From NCBI RefSeq assembly GCF_002775205.1, contig NC_036453.1, forward strand, positions 30,853,213-30,917,212: a stretch of DNA of 64,000 nt, written 5' to 3'. This DNA is from Xiphophorus maculatus (Eukaryota; Chordata; Actinopteri; Cyprinodontiformes; Poeciliidae). Positions 46,937 through 56,201 of the stretch are shown piece after piece. The position numbers and the translations under genes were made by a program. How positions within the stretch are numbered: position 1 is the stretch's first letter; every line of letters starts with the position of its first letter. The notes beneath the pieces are model-generated. The model saw only the letters and a program-made list of their open reading frames with translations. It was not told the origin of the DNA and made no database searches.

Positions 46937-49900
46937 ATGGCAACTTCACAAGACAACGCTTCTCAGGAGAAAGGTCACAAGCATAGTCCCCGTCCATGCA
47001 GGAGCAGGAAGCTTCCGGGACATCTGGAGGAGTATGAGCATGACCTACCTGATCCAGAGGAGTCAGAGTCGTCAACAAGCAGCAGCTCAGAAGAACCTGA
47101 TAAGGATAAGAAGCGAAGATGGGACAAGATGGAGGCAGTATGGGGCAGCGTTTTAGAAGCAATGAATGAGATGCAAGTCACTATGAAGGAGACGAGTGGT
47201 GCATTAACCAAGCGTGTGGAGCAACTAGAGCGAACATGTAAGTCATGCAGCCCTCTCCTACCACACAGTCACGCTCAACAACATGATAGAGCAGAATCCC
47301 TTCCTGCATTCCTACCACAGCCTAGCAGTGTGGATATATACAGCAGTCACACCAGGGATCAGTTGAACATAATGGCACCAGCAAGGCAGGACAACAGAAC
47401 ACCTGTGAACCTACTAAGACCAGTAGAACCTGCTGCATCCTTCTCATCTCTGAAGGCAAGCCCCACGGTACAGACAGCACCATGGCCTGTTCCACAGCCA
47501 GATGTACTTGCAACACCTCCGCATATGCTTCAGCCATCACAGCCTTGGATGAACACAGTCTTCCAGCCTGTAGGTCAGTCTGTACCTTCACCTGTTCCAC
47601 AGCCAAGAGGCCCTCCGGTTTATCCAGCGATACAGCCAGCATCGTTACCAGCTCCGCCTCCTAGAGTGAACCATGTGATACAGCCTGCTCTACAACCTGA
47701 CATCCAAGTATCACAATCCATGCAGCTTGGGAAGCTTGAACCACAGCAGGCTCAGTCTCTATACAGTCAGAGATACCAACATCTGCAGCTACCAAGCTGC
47801 ACCAACCAGGTGCACTCTGCACCATCATACAACCTCGCTGCAGCCTCCGCTACACCTCTGCATCAGCCACCACAGAGAGCGGCAGCACAGCAGAACTACA
47901 GCCAGCATTATGCAGTTCCACCTGCTGATTTTCCCAGGCATTACTCTGCTGCCTATCCATCACCTCCAGCTGCATACCAGGCAACAGCCTCCCTACCTTC
48001 AACAGCAGAAGTCAACCAGCCAAAGCTGTTGGAGATGATTGTGGCATCATCATACGGCAACCCAAAGCCTAGACTGGTAACATTCAAATCAGGCCGAGAG
48101 AGCGAATTTGCACTGTTGAAGAAAGGATTGGACAGCCTACTAGGGCCCCATGCACACCACACAGAGGATTATAAATATCACATCCTGCTGGATCATTTAG
48201 AGCATCCATGTGCTCTACAAGTTGCTAGGCGCTATATTCACGACCCCACTCAGTACACTAGTGCAATTCGAGCATTGGAGCAGGGATATGGACAGCCTCG
48301 ACAACTAATCCAGAGTGAACTCAGTGCTATCCTTAACTGCTCTCCTGTTAAGGCCGGTGACCCTCAAGCCTTTGAAGATTTCTCCCTGGCAGTGTCTAGC
48401 CTTGTAGGTCTCCTCAGTACTATGGATGATGTAGCAGCCAGTGAGCTCCAGTGTGGTTCACATGTAGACAGGTTACTCACTAAACTCCCTCCTAGTTACA
48501 GAGATAGTTTCATCGAGTACTGTATCACACGTGGCATTATACGCACTGGTAGCAGCCGCACATACAACATGTATGACCTCTCTGAATGGCTCGAACGCAA
48601 GTCCCACGTTCTTCAGCTATCCAGGCAAGCGACTCAGCCTCAGCCATCAGACAGACCACGATCGGAGAGAAGTAACTTCAGAGCACCTACAGGGTCTAAA
48701 GCACAGAGTAAGTCTGCATCCATATATTATGGCTCAGATCCTGCTCAAATACAGCCGAAGACAGACACTAAGGCAGACGCTGTGAGTCCTTCTTCCCCTT
48801 CCAAGAAGAAACAGAGGTTTAAGCCATATTGCCCATACTGTGAAGGAACAGAACACTACCTCAGTGGCTGTGTAAACTTTAAGAAGCTAGACCTCACAGC
48901 TGTCGCCACTTGGCTAAAGAATAAATTCAAATGCTGGCGCTGCGGCCGTAAACACATTCCAGAACAGTGCACTCTGAAGAAGCCGTGCACCACCTGTGGA
49001 GAACAGCACTTATTAGTGCTTCATGACCTGGCTGAGGCTAGAAGGCGGGACCCTAACATCCTAACAGTGAGTACCAGCAGAGTATTTTTGGGTCCTGTCA
49101 GTCACTCTGGCCGTGTAATGCTCAAGGTTGTGCCCATTCAGTTACACCATCAGAGGAAATCTCTAGACACGTACGCTCTCCTCGACGACGGCTCAGAGAA
49201 AACCATCATACTCCCAGCTGCAGTTAAGTTATTAGGCTTATCACCAGAAGAGGAAACTCTATCTCTGCGCACCATCCGTCAAGATGTGATCCAGATAAAG
49301 GGAGGCAACGTCTCATTCCAGGTGTCCCCGAAGGCCCAACCAAAACTGCATTATAAAATAACACAGGCCTTTACTGCTCAACAGCTCAGCCTAGCTGAAC
49401 AGTCGTGTCCAGTGGAGCTCTTGAAGGAGAAGTATCACCACTTGCAGCAAGTGCAGCTGGAGGGATTCAAGCAGATACCGCCTCTTGTGTTAATCGGTTC
49501 AGACAATGCTCACCTTATAACTCCTGTCCGTCCAGTCAGGCGTGGCCCAGCCCGTGCTCCTGTCGCTGTTTGCACCAAGCTGGGGTGGGCCATCCAAGGT
49601 CCAAGTAGTAGTATGCCTACACAGCAGGGAGACATGCACTGCCTGAATATATCATGCCTTTCTCCTGCTGAGGCCCTGCATCAGGACGTTCAACGTCTGT
49701 GGCAACTAGACGCTCCCATACATAGACCTGAGAAGGAGGTCACACGCTCAAATGAGGACAGAGAAGCCATAGCCATGTTAGAGACTAAGACCATCAGGAT
49801 GTCTGTAGATGGCGTGGAGAGATATGCCACTCCTCTGCTGAGGAAGAAGGACTTCCCTCGGATGCACGTCCCTCCAGAAGTAGTTAAAGACCTGCTGAGG

Positions 49901-52162
49901 TCCACAGAGCGGAAGCTGATTAAACGTCCGGACCTGGCCCGCACATACAACCAGGAGATTAAGAAGTTGGTTGATTCTGGTTATGTGGTGAAGTTGACTC
50001 CAGAAGAGATTCACAGTTCTACTGAATCTTGGTACGTGCCACACCATATGGTACACCATAACAACAAGGCTCGGGTGGTCTTTAATTGCTCTTTTGAGTT
50101 CCAGGGCACCGTCCTCAATTACTACCTCCTGCCAGGCCCTCCACTGGGGCCTACACTACTGGGTGTACTCCTCCGCTTCCGTCAGAATCCTGTGGCAGTG
50201 AGCGGAGACATAAAGGCCATGTTTCACCAGATCCGCCTGCTCCCTGCAGACTGTCCCCTGCTACGGTTCCTGTGGAGAGATGGTGAAACAGAGAGGCTCC
50301 CAGATGTATATGAGTGGAGAGTCTTGCCCTTTGGGACAACGTGTAGCCCCTGTTGTGCTACATTTGCCCTTCAGAGACACGTGAAGGAGCATCAAGACAC
50401 TCATAAGGACATCTATGAATCTGTACAGACAGCCTTTTATGTTGACAACTGCCTGCTGTCCCTTTCTGACACACAAGAGGCCAAGTTGCTCATCAACAGG
50501 ATGAGAGAGTTACTCCTCCAAGGTGGATTTGAAATAAGACAGTGGGCCAGCAACCTCCCTGAAGTGGTTGCCCATCTGCCCAGTACGGCCAGGTCAGAAA
50601 GCTGTGAACTGTGGTTGAACTTCAACAGCCTTCATCCACAGGAGTCAACATTGGGTCTCAGCTGGCACTGCCCAGCTGATGTCCTGGGATACAAGCATCG
50701 CCCAGTGTCCTACACAACTGTCATGCTGCGCAATATTTATAAGGTGCTGGCCAGTCAGTATGACCTATTGGGTTATATCTGTCCTTATACCACAAGAGCA
50801 AAGCTCATTGTGCAGGCCCTGTGGAGTACAGAGAGAGGATGGGATGAGCCCATAGAAGGAAATCTGCTTCAGTCCTGGGAGGAAGAACTGTCTAATCTTC
50901 AGCAGATTAGCATCCCTCGCTGCTACAGCCCGAACAGCATCACTGGTGCTACAAACGAGGTTCACATCTTCTGTGATGCCTCTGAGAGATCCTATGGGGC
51001 TGTTGCCTATCTGAGAGCCACAGAGCAACAGGCACATATCTCCACCTCCTTCATCATGGCACGCTCAAGAGTTGCACCCCGCAAGCAGGTGTCGATTCCC
51101 CGACTGGAGCTGTGTGCTGCGCTGACCGGAGCCCAACTAGCCAAAGTTCTGCAAACTGAACTCTCATTACCCCTGCACTCTATCTACCTGTGGACGGATT
51201 CTACTACAGTGCTGCAGTGGATCCAGTCTAGTTCCTGTAGGTACAAAGTTTTTGTTGGGACTCGGATTTGTGAAATACAGGAGTTGACCTCCTCGGAGCA
51301 GTGGGGGTATGTGAACTCTGATGAAAATCCAGCTGATGACATCACAAGAGGGAAACCACTGTCAGAGCTCACTATCTCCAGCCACAGGTCACAGGGCCCA
51401 CACTTTCTCACACAGACTCCTGACACCTGGCCAAAACCCCCAACAGAGTTCCCAGATTGTGGCAGTGAAGAACTCAGAAAGACTGCTTTCTGTAGCTTCA
51501 CATCTTTATCTCAAAATCTACCAGATCCTGCACAGAGCACATCATTAGAGGACCTGGCTCTGGCCACTCACCAATCCCTACATGGGGCAGCTGCCACCTC
51601 CTTCACCGCTGCTGAATGTCTAGAGGCAGAGACTCAGCTGCTTCGCTCTGCACAGAAGGACAGCTTCCCAGAAGAGGTCCGAGCCCTCCAAGCAGGTGAC
51701 TCTGTCCGCTCAACCAGTCGTCTTAGTGCTCTTTCCCCTGAATATGACAGCATCAGTGGAATGATCAGAGTTGGAGGCCGCCTGCGCCAAGCTATAAATG
51801 TAGACCCCGACAGCATCCATCCGGTTGTGTTAGCTGATGATCATCCTCTGACTCGTCTCATCATAAAGCACTACGACTCCCAGCTGCTTCACCCAGGTGC
51901 AGAGAGACTCTATGCAGAGATACGGCGCACATATTGGATTCTCAGAGGTCAACAGGCCATTAGGAAACACCAGTACCAGTGTGTGGACTGTAGGAGATGG
52001 CGCGCCTCACCTTCCACACCAAAGATGGCTGACCTTCCTTCAGCTAGTCTGAGACTCTACAAACCCCCATTCTGGTCTACAGGCGTAGACTGTTTTGGAC
52101 CCTACCTAGTTAAGATTGGACGTCGAAGAGAGAAACGCTGGGGGTCATCTACAAATGTCTGA
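46937..52162 (+). CDS. BEL/Pao Gag-Pol polyprotein, interrupted in integrase (1741 codons)
   Basis: Starts at an ATG in good context (ACAACATGG), 23 bases past the primer site. Order of parts: charged N-terminus; long Pro/Gln-rich Gag stretch (about 130-370); Gag core; two Cys-rich zinc knuckles (CPYCEGTEHYLSGC near 631, CWRCGRKHIPEQC near 665); aspartic protease with LLDDGS near 747; reverse transcriptase with GDIKAMFHQIRL (about 1089) and active-site box FYVDN (about 1167), where many relatives have YVDD; RNase H with FCDASERSYGA (about 1345); integrase zinc-binding region (LLHPG, CVDCRRW, about 1650-1690) and first catalytic Asp in GVDCFGPY (about 1716). The frame ends at TGA 52160-52162, shortly after a G-run at 52139-52144. 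Integrase continues in another frame from there. Confidence 0.93.
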   Translation: MATSQDNASQEKGHKHSPRPCRSRKLPGHLEEYEHDLPDPEESESSTSSSSEEPDKDKKRRWDKMEAVWGSVLEAMNEMQVTMKETSGALTKRVEQLERTCKSCSPLLPHSHAQQHDRAESLPAFLPQPSSVDIYSSHTRDQLNIMAPARQDNRTPVNLLRPVEPAASFSSLKASPTVQTAPWPVPQPDVLATPPHMLQPSQPWMNTVFQPVGQSVPSPVPQPRGPPVYPAIQPASLPAPPPRVNHVIQPALQPDIQVSQSMQLGKLEPQQAQSLYSQRYQHLQLPSCTNQVHSAPSYNLAAASATPLHQPPQRAAAQQNYSQHYAVPPADFPRHYSAAYPSPPAAYQATASLPSTAEVNQPKLLEMIVASSYGNPKPRLVTFKSGRESEFALLKKGLDSLLGPHAHHTEDYKYHILLDHLEHPCALQVARRYIHDPTQYTSAIRALEQGYGQPRQLIQSELSAILNCSPVKAGDPQAFEDFSLAVSSLVGLLSTMDDVAASELQCGSHVDRLLTKLPPSYRDSFIEYCITRGIIRTGSSRTYNMYDLSEWLERKSHVLQLSRQATQPQPSDRPRSERSNFRAPTGSKAQSKSASIYYGSDPAQIQPKTDTKADAVSPSSPSKKKQRFKPYCPYCEGTEHYLSGCVNFKKLDLTAVATWLKNKFKCWRCGRKHIPEQCTLKKPCTTCGEQHLLVLHDLAEARRRDPNILTVSTSRVFLGPVSHSGRVMLKVVPIQLHHQRKSLDTYALLDDGSEKTIILPAAVKLLGLSPEEETLSLRTIRQDVIQIKGGNVSFQVSPKAQPKLHYKITQAFTAQQLSLAEQSCPVELLKEKYHHLQQVQLEGFKQIPPLVLIGSDNAHLITPVRPVRRGPARAPVAVCTKLGWAIQGPSSSMPTQQGDMHCLNISCLSPAEALHQDVQRLWQLDAPIHRPEKEVTRSNEDREAIAMLETKTIRMSVDGVERYATPLLRKKDFPRMHVPPEVVKDLLRSTERKLIKRPDLARTYNQEIKKLVDSGYVVKLTPEEIHSSTESWYVPHHMVHHNNKARVVFNCSFEFQGTVLNYYLLPGPPLGPTLLGVLLRFRQNPVAVSGDIKAMFHQIRLLPADCPLLRFLWRDGETERLPDVYEWRVLPFGTTCSPCCATFALQRHVKEHQDTHKDIYESVQTAFYVDNCLLSLSDTQEAKLLINRMRELLLQGGFEIRQWASNLPEVVAHLPSTARSESCELWLNFNSLHPQESTLGLSWHCPADVLGYKHRPVSYTTVMLRNIYKVLASQYDLLGYICPYTTRAKLIVQALWSTERGWDEPIEGNLLQSWEEELSNLQQISIPRCYSPNSITGATNEVHIFCDASERSYGAVAYLRATEQQAHISTSFIMARSRVAPRKQVSIPRLELCAALTGAQLAKVLQTELSLPLHSIYLWTDSTTVLQWIQSSSCRYKVFVGTRICEIQELTSSEQWGYVNSDENPADDITRGKPLSELTISSHRSQGPHFLTQTPDTWPKPPTEFPDCGSEELRKTAFCSFTSLSQNLPDPAQSTSLEDLALATHQSLHGAAATSFTAAECLEAETQLLRSAQKDSFPEEVRALQAGDSVRSTSRLSALSPEYDSISGMIRVGGRLRQAINVDPDSIHPVVLADDHPLTRLIIKHYDSQLLHPGAERLYAEIRRTYWILRGQQAIRKHQYQCVDCRRWRASPSTPKMADLPSASLRLYKPPFWSTGVDCFGPYLVKIGRRREKRWGSSTNV

Positions 52163-52983
52163 CCACTCGATGTGTTCACTTGGATCTCCTCCCTAGCCTT
52201 GACCCCGACTCTTTCCTGATGTCATTACGCAGGTTTATTGCTCGCCGGGGGAAGCCGTATGAGCTGTGGTCCGACAGAGGCACCAATTTCAGGGGAGGCC
52301 ACAAAGAACTGCAGAGCGCCTTTGAAAACATGGCCCCAGTGTTGCAGCAACAGTTAGCCAAACAGACCATCAACTTTAACTTCAACCCGCTGCATACTCC
52401 TCACTTTGGGGGAGCCTGGGAGAGGGAAATCAGGTCAGTCAAATCAGCTTTACAAGTTGTCCTGAAAGACCAGGTAGTGGCAGAGGAAGTGCTTCCAACA
52501 GCTCTCATGGAGGTTGAAGGCATCCTTAACTCTAAACCTCTCGGTTATGCCTCCTCTGATGTGGCTGACCCGGACCCCATCACGCCAAACCTTCTGTTAA
52601 TGGGGCGGCGGGATGCAGGGTTACCACAAGCAGTGTATGGCCCTCATGATGCCCTGTCCAAGAGAAGATGGCAACAATGTCAGGTCGTCAGTGATCATTT
52701 CTGGAAACGCTTCATCCAGAACTACCTCCCAGGACTTCAGTTAAGACAGAAATGGAGGAAATCTACTGATAATACTGCTGTGGAACAAATTGTGATGATC
52801 GCTGATTCCAACCTTCCCCGAGGATTATGGCCTGTCGGGACCATCACCAAGGTCTTCCCTGGGACGGATGGCGTCGTTCGAGCTGCTGAGGTGAAGGTCA
52901 AAGACAGTATCTACATTCGCCCGGTAACCAAACTGGTGGAGCTTCCTGAAGTGCCTGAAGATTTGGATCGTCCTTCAAACTAG
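52144..52983 (+). pseudogene. remainder of BEL/Pao integrase in a shifted frame
   Basis: This frame is open from about 52144 to a TAG at 52981-52983 and has no ATG of its own at its beginning, so it is the displaced continuation of the Gag-Pol frame rather than a separate gene. It carries the second catalytic Asp (LWSDRGTNF) and the catalytic Glu (HFGGAWEREI) of the DDE core. A C-terminal DUF5641-like domain follows, rich in Trp/Arg with RGLWPVGTI and YIRPVTKL. The junction coincides with a G homopolymer, which suggests a one-base length change, either a real mutation or a sequencing error. Confidence 0.85.
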
Positions 52984-53025
52984 CGGACTTTGCATGAGTT
53001 TATTTGTTGCAAATACAGGGGCGGC

Positions 53026-53222
53026 TGTTAAAAGTCCGTCTGTTTGATTAACACTACATTACGCAAGATGCACCTGTTCATTTGTGGTTCCGTTTCACGT
53101 AGCTGGGTGGCTTGTTTTTCTGTGCTGCTGTGTGGCTCGGTGGCATGGAAGTGGCATCCGCTGACATCCACCATCAATCTATCTTGGGTCCTTTGTGTAC
53201 GAAACCTGTGTGCGTTGTTATG

Positions 53223-53262
<40 letters not shown>

Positions 53263-53414
53263 CATACACACACAAACCCACACACTCATATGCGAAACAT
53301 CAATAAACTTCTGAGCTGCACCGTTGGAGTCGCCCTAGTCCTTCTGACCGAGGAAGAGTCGATTGATGAGATATCTGGATTTAGCGCCTGTTTAGACGCA
53401 CACAGTCTTCTACA
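53026..53414 (+). repeat. BEL/Pao 3' LTR
   Basis: Same ends as the 5' LTR (TGTTAAAAGTC...CTTCTACA), AATAAA at 53302-53307 and a longer CA tract (about 53227-53282). It is followed directly by the second AGTTT target repeat at 53415-53419. Confidence 0.93.
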
Positions 53415-53727
53415 AGTTTAGTTTGACTTGATATCAAACAGTGAAAAAAGTTTAGTTTTTCAATTGACTGAATAAAAGTATAAAATTTTAACTGTACATT
53501 TCATAGGTATTTTTTAAATGTTCACTAATTTATTTGTGAACATAAATTGAAACTTAAACATATGAAAGAGATTTTTCTGGTGTTTTCTTGTGAAACTTCC
53601 ATGGAAATAAATCTGAAGGTTACAATTTAACAATGTTTTTTATTGACCTTCAGGAGTTTTTTTTTCATTCTTTGTTTGCATAATAAGGTCACTAGTCACA
53701 GCTCTGTGCCGACCAAACAATGTGTCA

Positions 53728-53754
53728 CCTTCTCTATCTGAAAGATAGAGAAGG
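53728..53754. repeat. perfect 12-bp hairpin
   Basis: CCTTCTCTATCT (53728-53739), loop GAA, complement AGATAGAGAAGG (53743-53754). It sits in the presumed promoter or leader of the truncated paralogue. Confidence 0.8.
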
Positions 53755-54378
53755 AAACATAAAAAATTTAGACATTAACGCTTCAGAAACATTGATCTCA
53801 GGACATCTGCCACATCGCAGGTAAAAACTATTTTTTCCTACTTCTCTTTACACGCTTATTGATAAAAATGAAATAAAACATCACAATTTAAGAATAATGT
53901 TTGAACTTAAGCTAAAATAAAAACTTTTAATTCATCCTGCTGTTAAATAAAATCAAGCGATAGTGAAGAGAAACACAGATGAGAAAGATACTTTAAGGGC
54001 AGCACGGAGTTTTGCATTTTGCCCTCAACTCAAATGTTAAAATCTGCAGTCCTAACAAAAAAACATCTGTTTTTTTCACTAATTTAAATACATTTAAGAA
54101 ATCGTTAATATTCATAGTGTTAAGACTAATTCATCAAAAGTTACAATTCTACGAGAAAGGATAACGTTACCTGTTTTATGTCAATTTTGTACTGAAATTT
54201 ACTGTATTTTTAGATGTAGAAAAAAATAAAGGAAGAAAGACCCAAAGAAAGAAAGACGCAACACAGTTGTTCCAGTCTCCTAGTTACTTGCATCTTTAAA
54301 ATCACGTAAAACAAACGGGTTTTCATTTTGATGGGTATATGAGTAAATAGGAAAAAAACGGTGCTGAATATTGTTTAA

Positions 54379-54421
54379 AAAGTCTGACCACAATGATGAA
54401 AGATCATTGTGGTCAGACTTT
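54379..54421. repeat. perfect 19-bp hairpin
   Basis: The left arm AAAGTCTGACCACAATGAT (54379-54397) and right arm (54403-54421) are exact complements around a five-base loop. Chance alone is unlikely. It may be a fold-back relic of a mobile element. Confidence 0.85.
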
Positions 54422-54460
54422 CTTCTAAATATAGAAGAAAGTCTATATTTCTTCTAATAA

Positions 54461-54576
54461 CAGACCTTGTTTATATGTAATATTAACAAGGTCATATAAA
54501 TACATATACATATTTATATGTATTTATATTTACATATAAATATTACCTTGTTTATATGTAATATAAACAAGGTCTG
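54461..54576. repeat. inverted repeat with AT-rich interior
   Basis: CAGACCTTGTTTATA (54461-54475) is exactly complementary to 54562-54576. The interior is made of TATATG/CATATA motifs that can also fold. AACAGACCTTG recurs once more at 54595-54605. Confidence 0.75.
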
Positions 54577-54805
54577 TATAATATTTCTTCTAAAAACAGA
54601 CCTTGAATCTTGATTACAGTTCAGAATTTTTAAAAAAGAGTATAAAGCACCAAAACCAGATCAAATATTACATATTTGATATAAATTGTGTCAGGTTTCC
54701 TTTGCAGGTTTACTTGTTGTCACCTAATATAAAAATAATCAGAATGTTGCTTTTGGAGAAGGTGATAAACTTCAGACTTTCTGTTTTCTTGCAAATTTTG
54801 CTGTG

Positions 54806-54949
54806 ATGACTGTCTTGGCTGTGCTGTGTTTGCTGCTTCTGCAGACTGGAGCTCATGGTTTTGGTATATTTAATGGAAAGTCTCTGAGCCACCAAGCCAT
54901 CACAGAGAGAGCCGCCCTAAATGTCACAGTACCTCACCTCACTTGGTAG
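54806..54949 (+). pseudogene. truncated vwa7-like paralogue, exon 1 only
   Basis: ATG at 54806 opens a frame clearly homologous to exon 1 of copies A and B: a signal peptide (MTVLAVLCLLLLQTGAHG) then LSHQAITERAALNVT. It is more diverged from A and B than they are from each other. After AATGTCACAG the homology stops and the sequence jumps into the start of the second duplication unit. The frame ends at TAG 54947-54949 after 47 codons. This is the stump left by the duplication breakpoint. It could still encode a short secreted peptide if transcribed, but no function is implied. Confidence 0.82.
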
Positions 54950-56201
54950 GTATTGTTTTACTAGTTCTTGACTGTCAGGAAATGTTTGGACAACATTTCT
55001 TGATTATCAAGTAGTGTCACTCTACCACAAAGGTATTATCAAGGTCTATTCATCTTGCAGCTCCTTAAACCCCCAGCCAATAGATGATGGTAAATACACA
55101 CAACTGTACACACACCAGCGGACATCTGTCCAAGGAGAAACAAAACACACCAACACATGCAAGATTTGACAAAAGAAGAATGATTTCAAACACCTGTTCC
55201 TTCAAAAACAACCATTCTACTGTCTTTAGTGAAATTATGTTAGCAGGTCATATGATGGCACACTGATGGAAGGTTTCTGTGATTTACTTTAATTAACTTT
55301 ACCATTAAATGCATTTGATATTGTGAAATTGATGACAGGATTTATATCAATGTACTTGTGACCATAAAAACTGAAGATATTTGTTAATTAATTTCGGATT
55401 AAATTATGAAAAACGACGTTTGATTATTCAACACATAAAGACGAACATCGTTTAAGTTTTAGTTTCAGTTCTTTTGTTTGAAATGCTTGAGTGGTTTGAA
55501 CACTTGAAAATTGACTCAGTTTGACTGGAAGGCTCCACCTTCATAAACAATCAGGTGACGCCCTATCTTTCAAAAACAAAGGATAAAAGAAAGAAATGAA
55601 AAATATTCAGCACCAAACGAACATTACCACCTGGAGAGCTCAGGAAATCAGGTACAGAAAATATTTACATGTAATTTTTAATCAATTGTGAACAGTTTTT
55701 CAATCACATTTATAATATTTGAAAGAATTTCTAAATGTGCATCATAAAGACAGTTATTAGCTTAATACATACGTTTTGAATTTAATTACAAATATGTGAG
55801 TAGAGTAGTTGTTTAAAAATCTTTCAGCAGTTTTTTGTTGTGTCATTATTAGTTTTGGGGATGTTTTTTGAGATAAATATAGTCATTGATAATGAAAACT
55901 AATTACTGTGTTCAAAAGAGATGCTTATAGGATAAGTACGTTTAATATTACTTTGGTATTTAATTTTACTTTTAGAAAAATGATTCCCCTGAAGCATAAT
56001 TTTAAAATGGGATTAAATTTTGTAACTGTGTCTAATCCAGCATAGTTTGTTAAATGCTGTTATATTTTTGGCTTGTATTTCTGAAATTAATGCTTCTAAA
56101 ATGTAAGGAATTTCTTAAAACTCATTTTATGTCTTGCAGGTTTTGAAGGATTTTGAAGTTCTGCATAAGCTTTGGAAGAGTTTTTATCCGTGAGATCAGG
56201 G

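Larger units (their letters stand above)
46523..53414 (+). mobile_element. BEL/Pao LTR retrotransposon, nearly complete
   Basis: A 6.9-kb element with LTRs of 372 and 389 bp, each bounded by TG...CA. AGTTT target-site duplications lie at 46518-46522 and 53415-53419. A primer-binding site follows the left LTR, and a purine-rich AGGGGCGG tract precedes the right one. The internal part encodes one Gag-Pol frame in the order Gag, protease, reverse transcriptase, RNase H, integrase; that order, the single frame and the DUF5641-like tail place it in BEL/Pao. There is no envelope gene, so this is a retrotransposon rather than a retrovirus. One frame break inside integrase probably makes this copy non-autonomous. 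The LTRs differ at about four positions outside the CA tract, so insertion was recent. Confidence 0.93.
53420..54805. other. spacer upstream of a truncated vwa7-like gene, with several perfect hairpins
   Basis: No complete gene. By its position it should be the promoter region of the third vwa7-like paralogue. A leader-like stretch ends GCCACATCGCAG at 53820 with a GTAAAA donor, and a possible acceptor (CTTTGCAG) lies at 54701-54708. Three inverted repeats stand out: 53728-53754, 54379-54421 and the pair 54461-54475/54562-54576. Confidence 0.45.

Noticed and set aside
52984-53025. Search for an envelope gene after pol
   Set aside because: Only about 40 bases separate the integrase stop from the 3' LTR, so there is no room for one.
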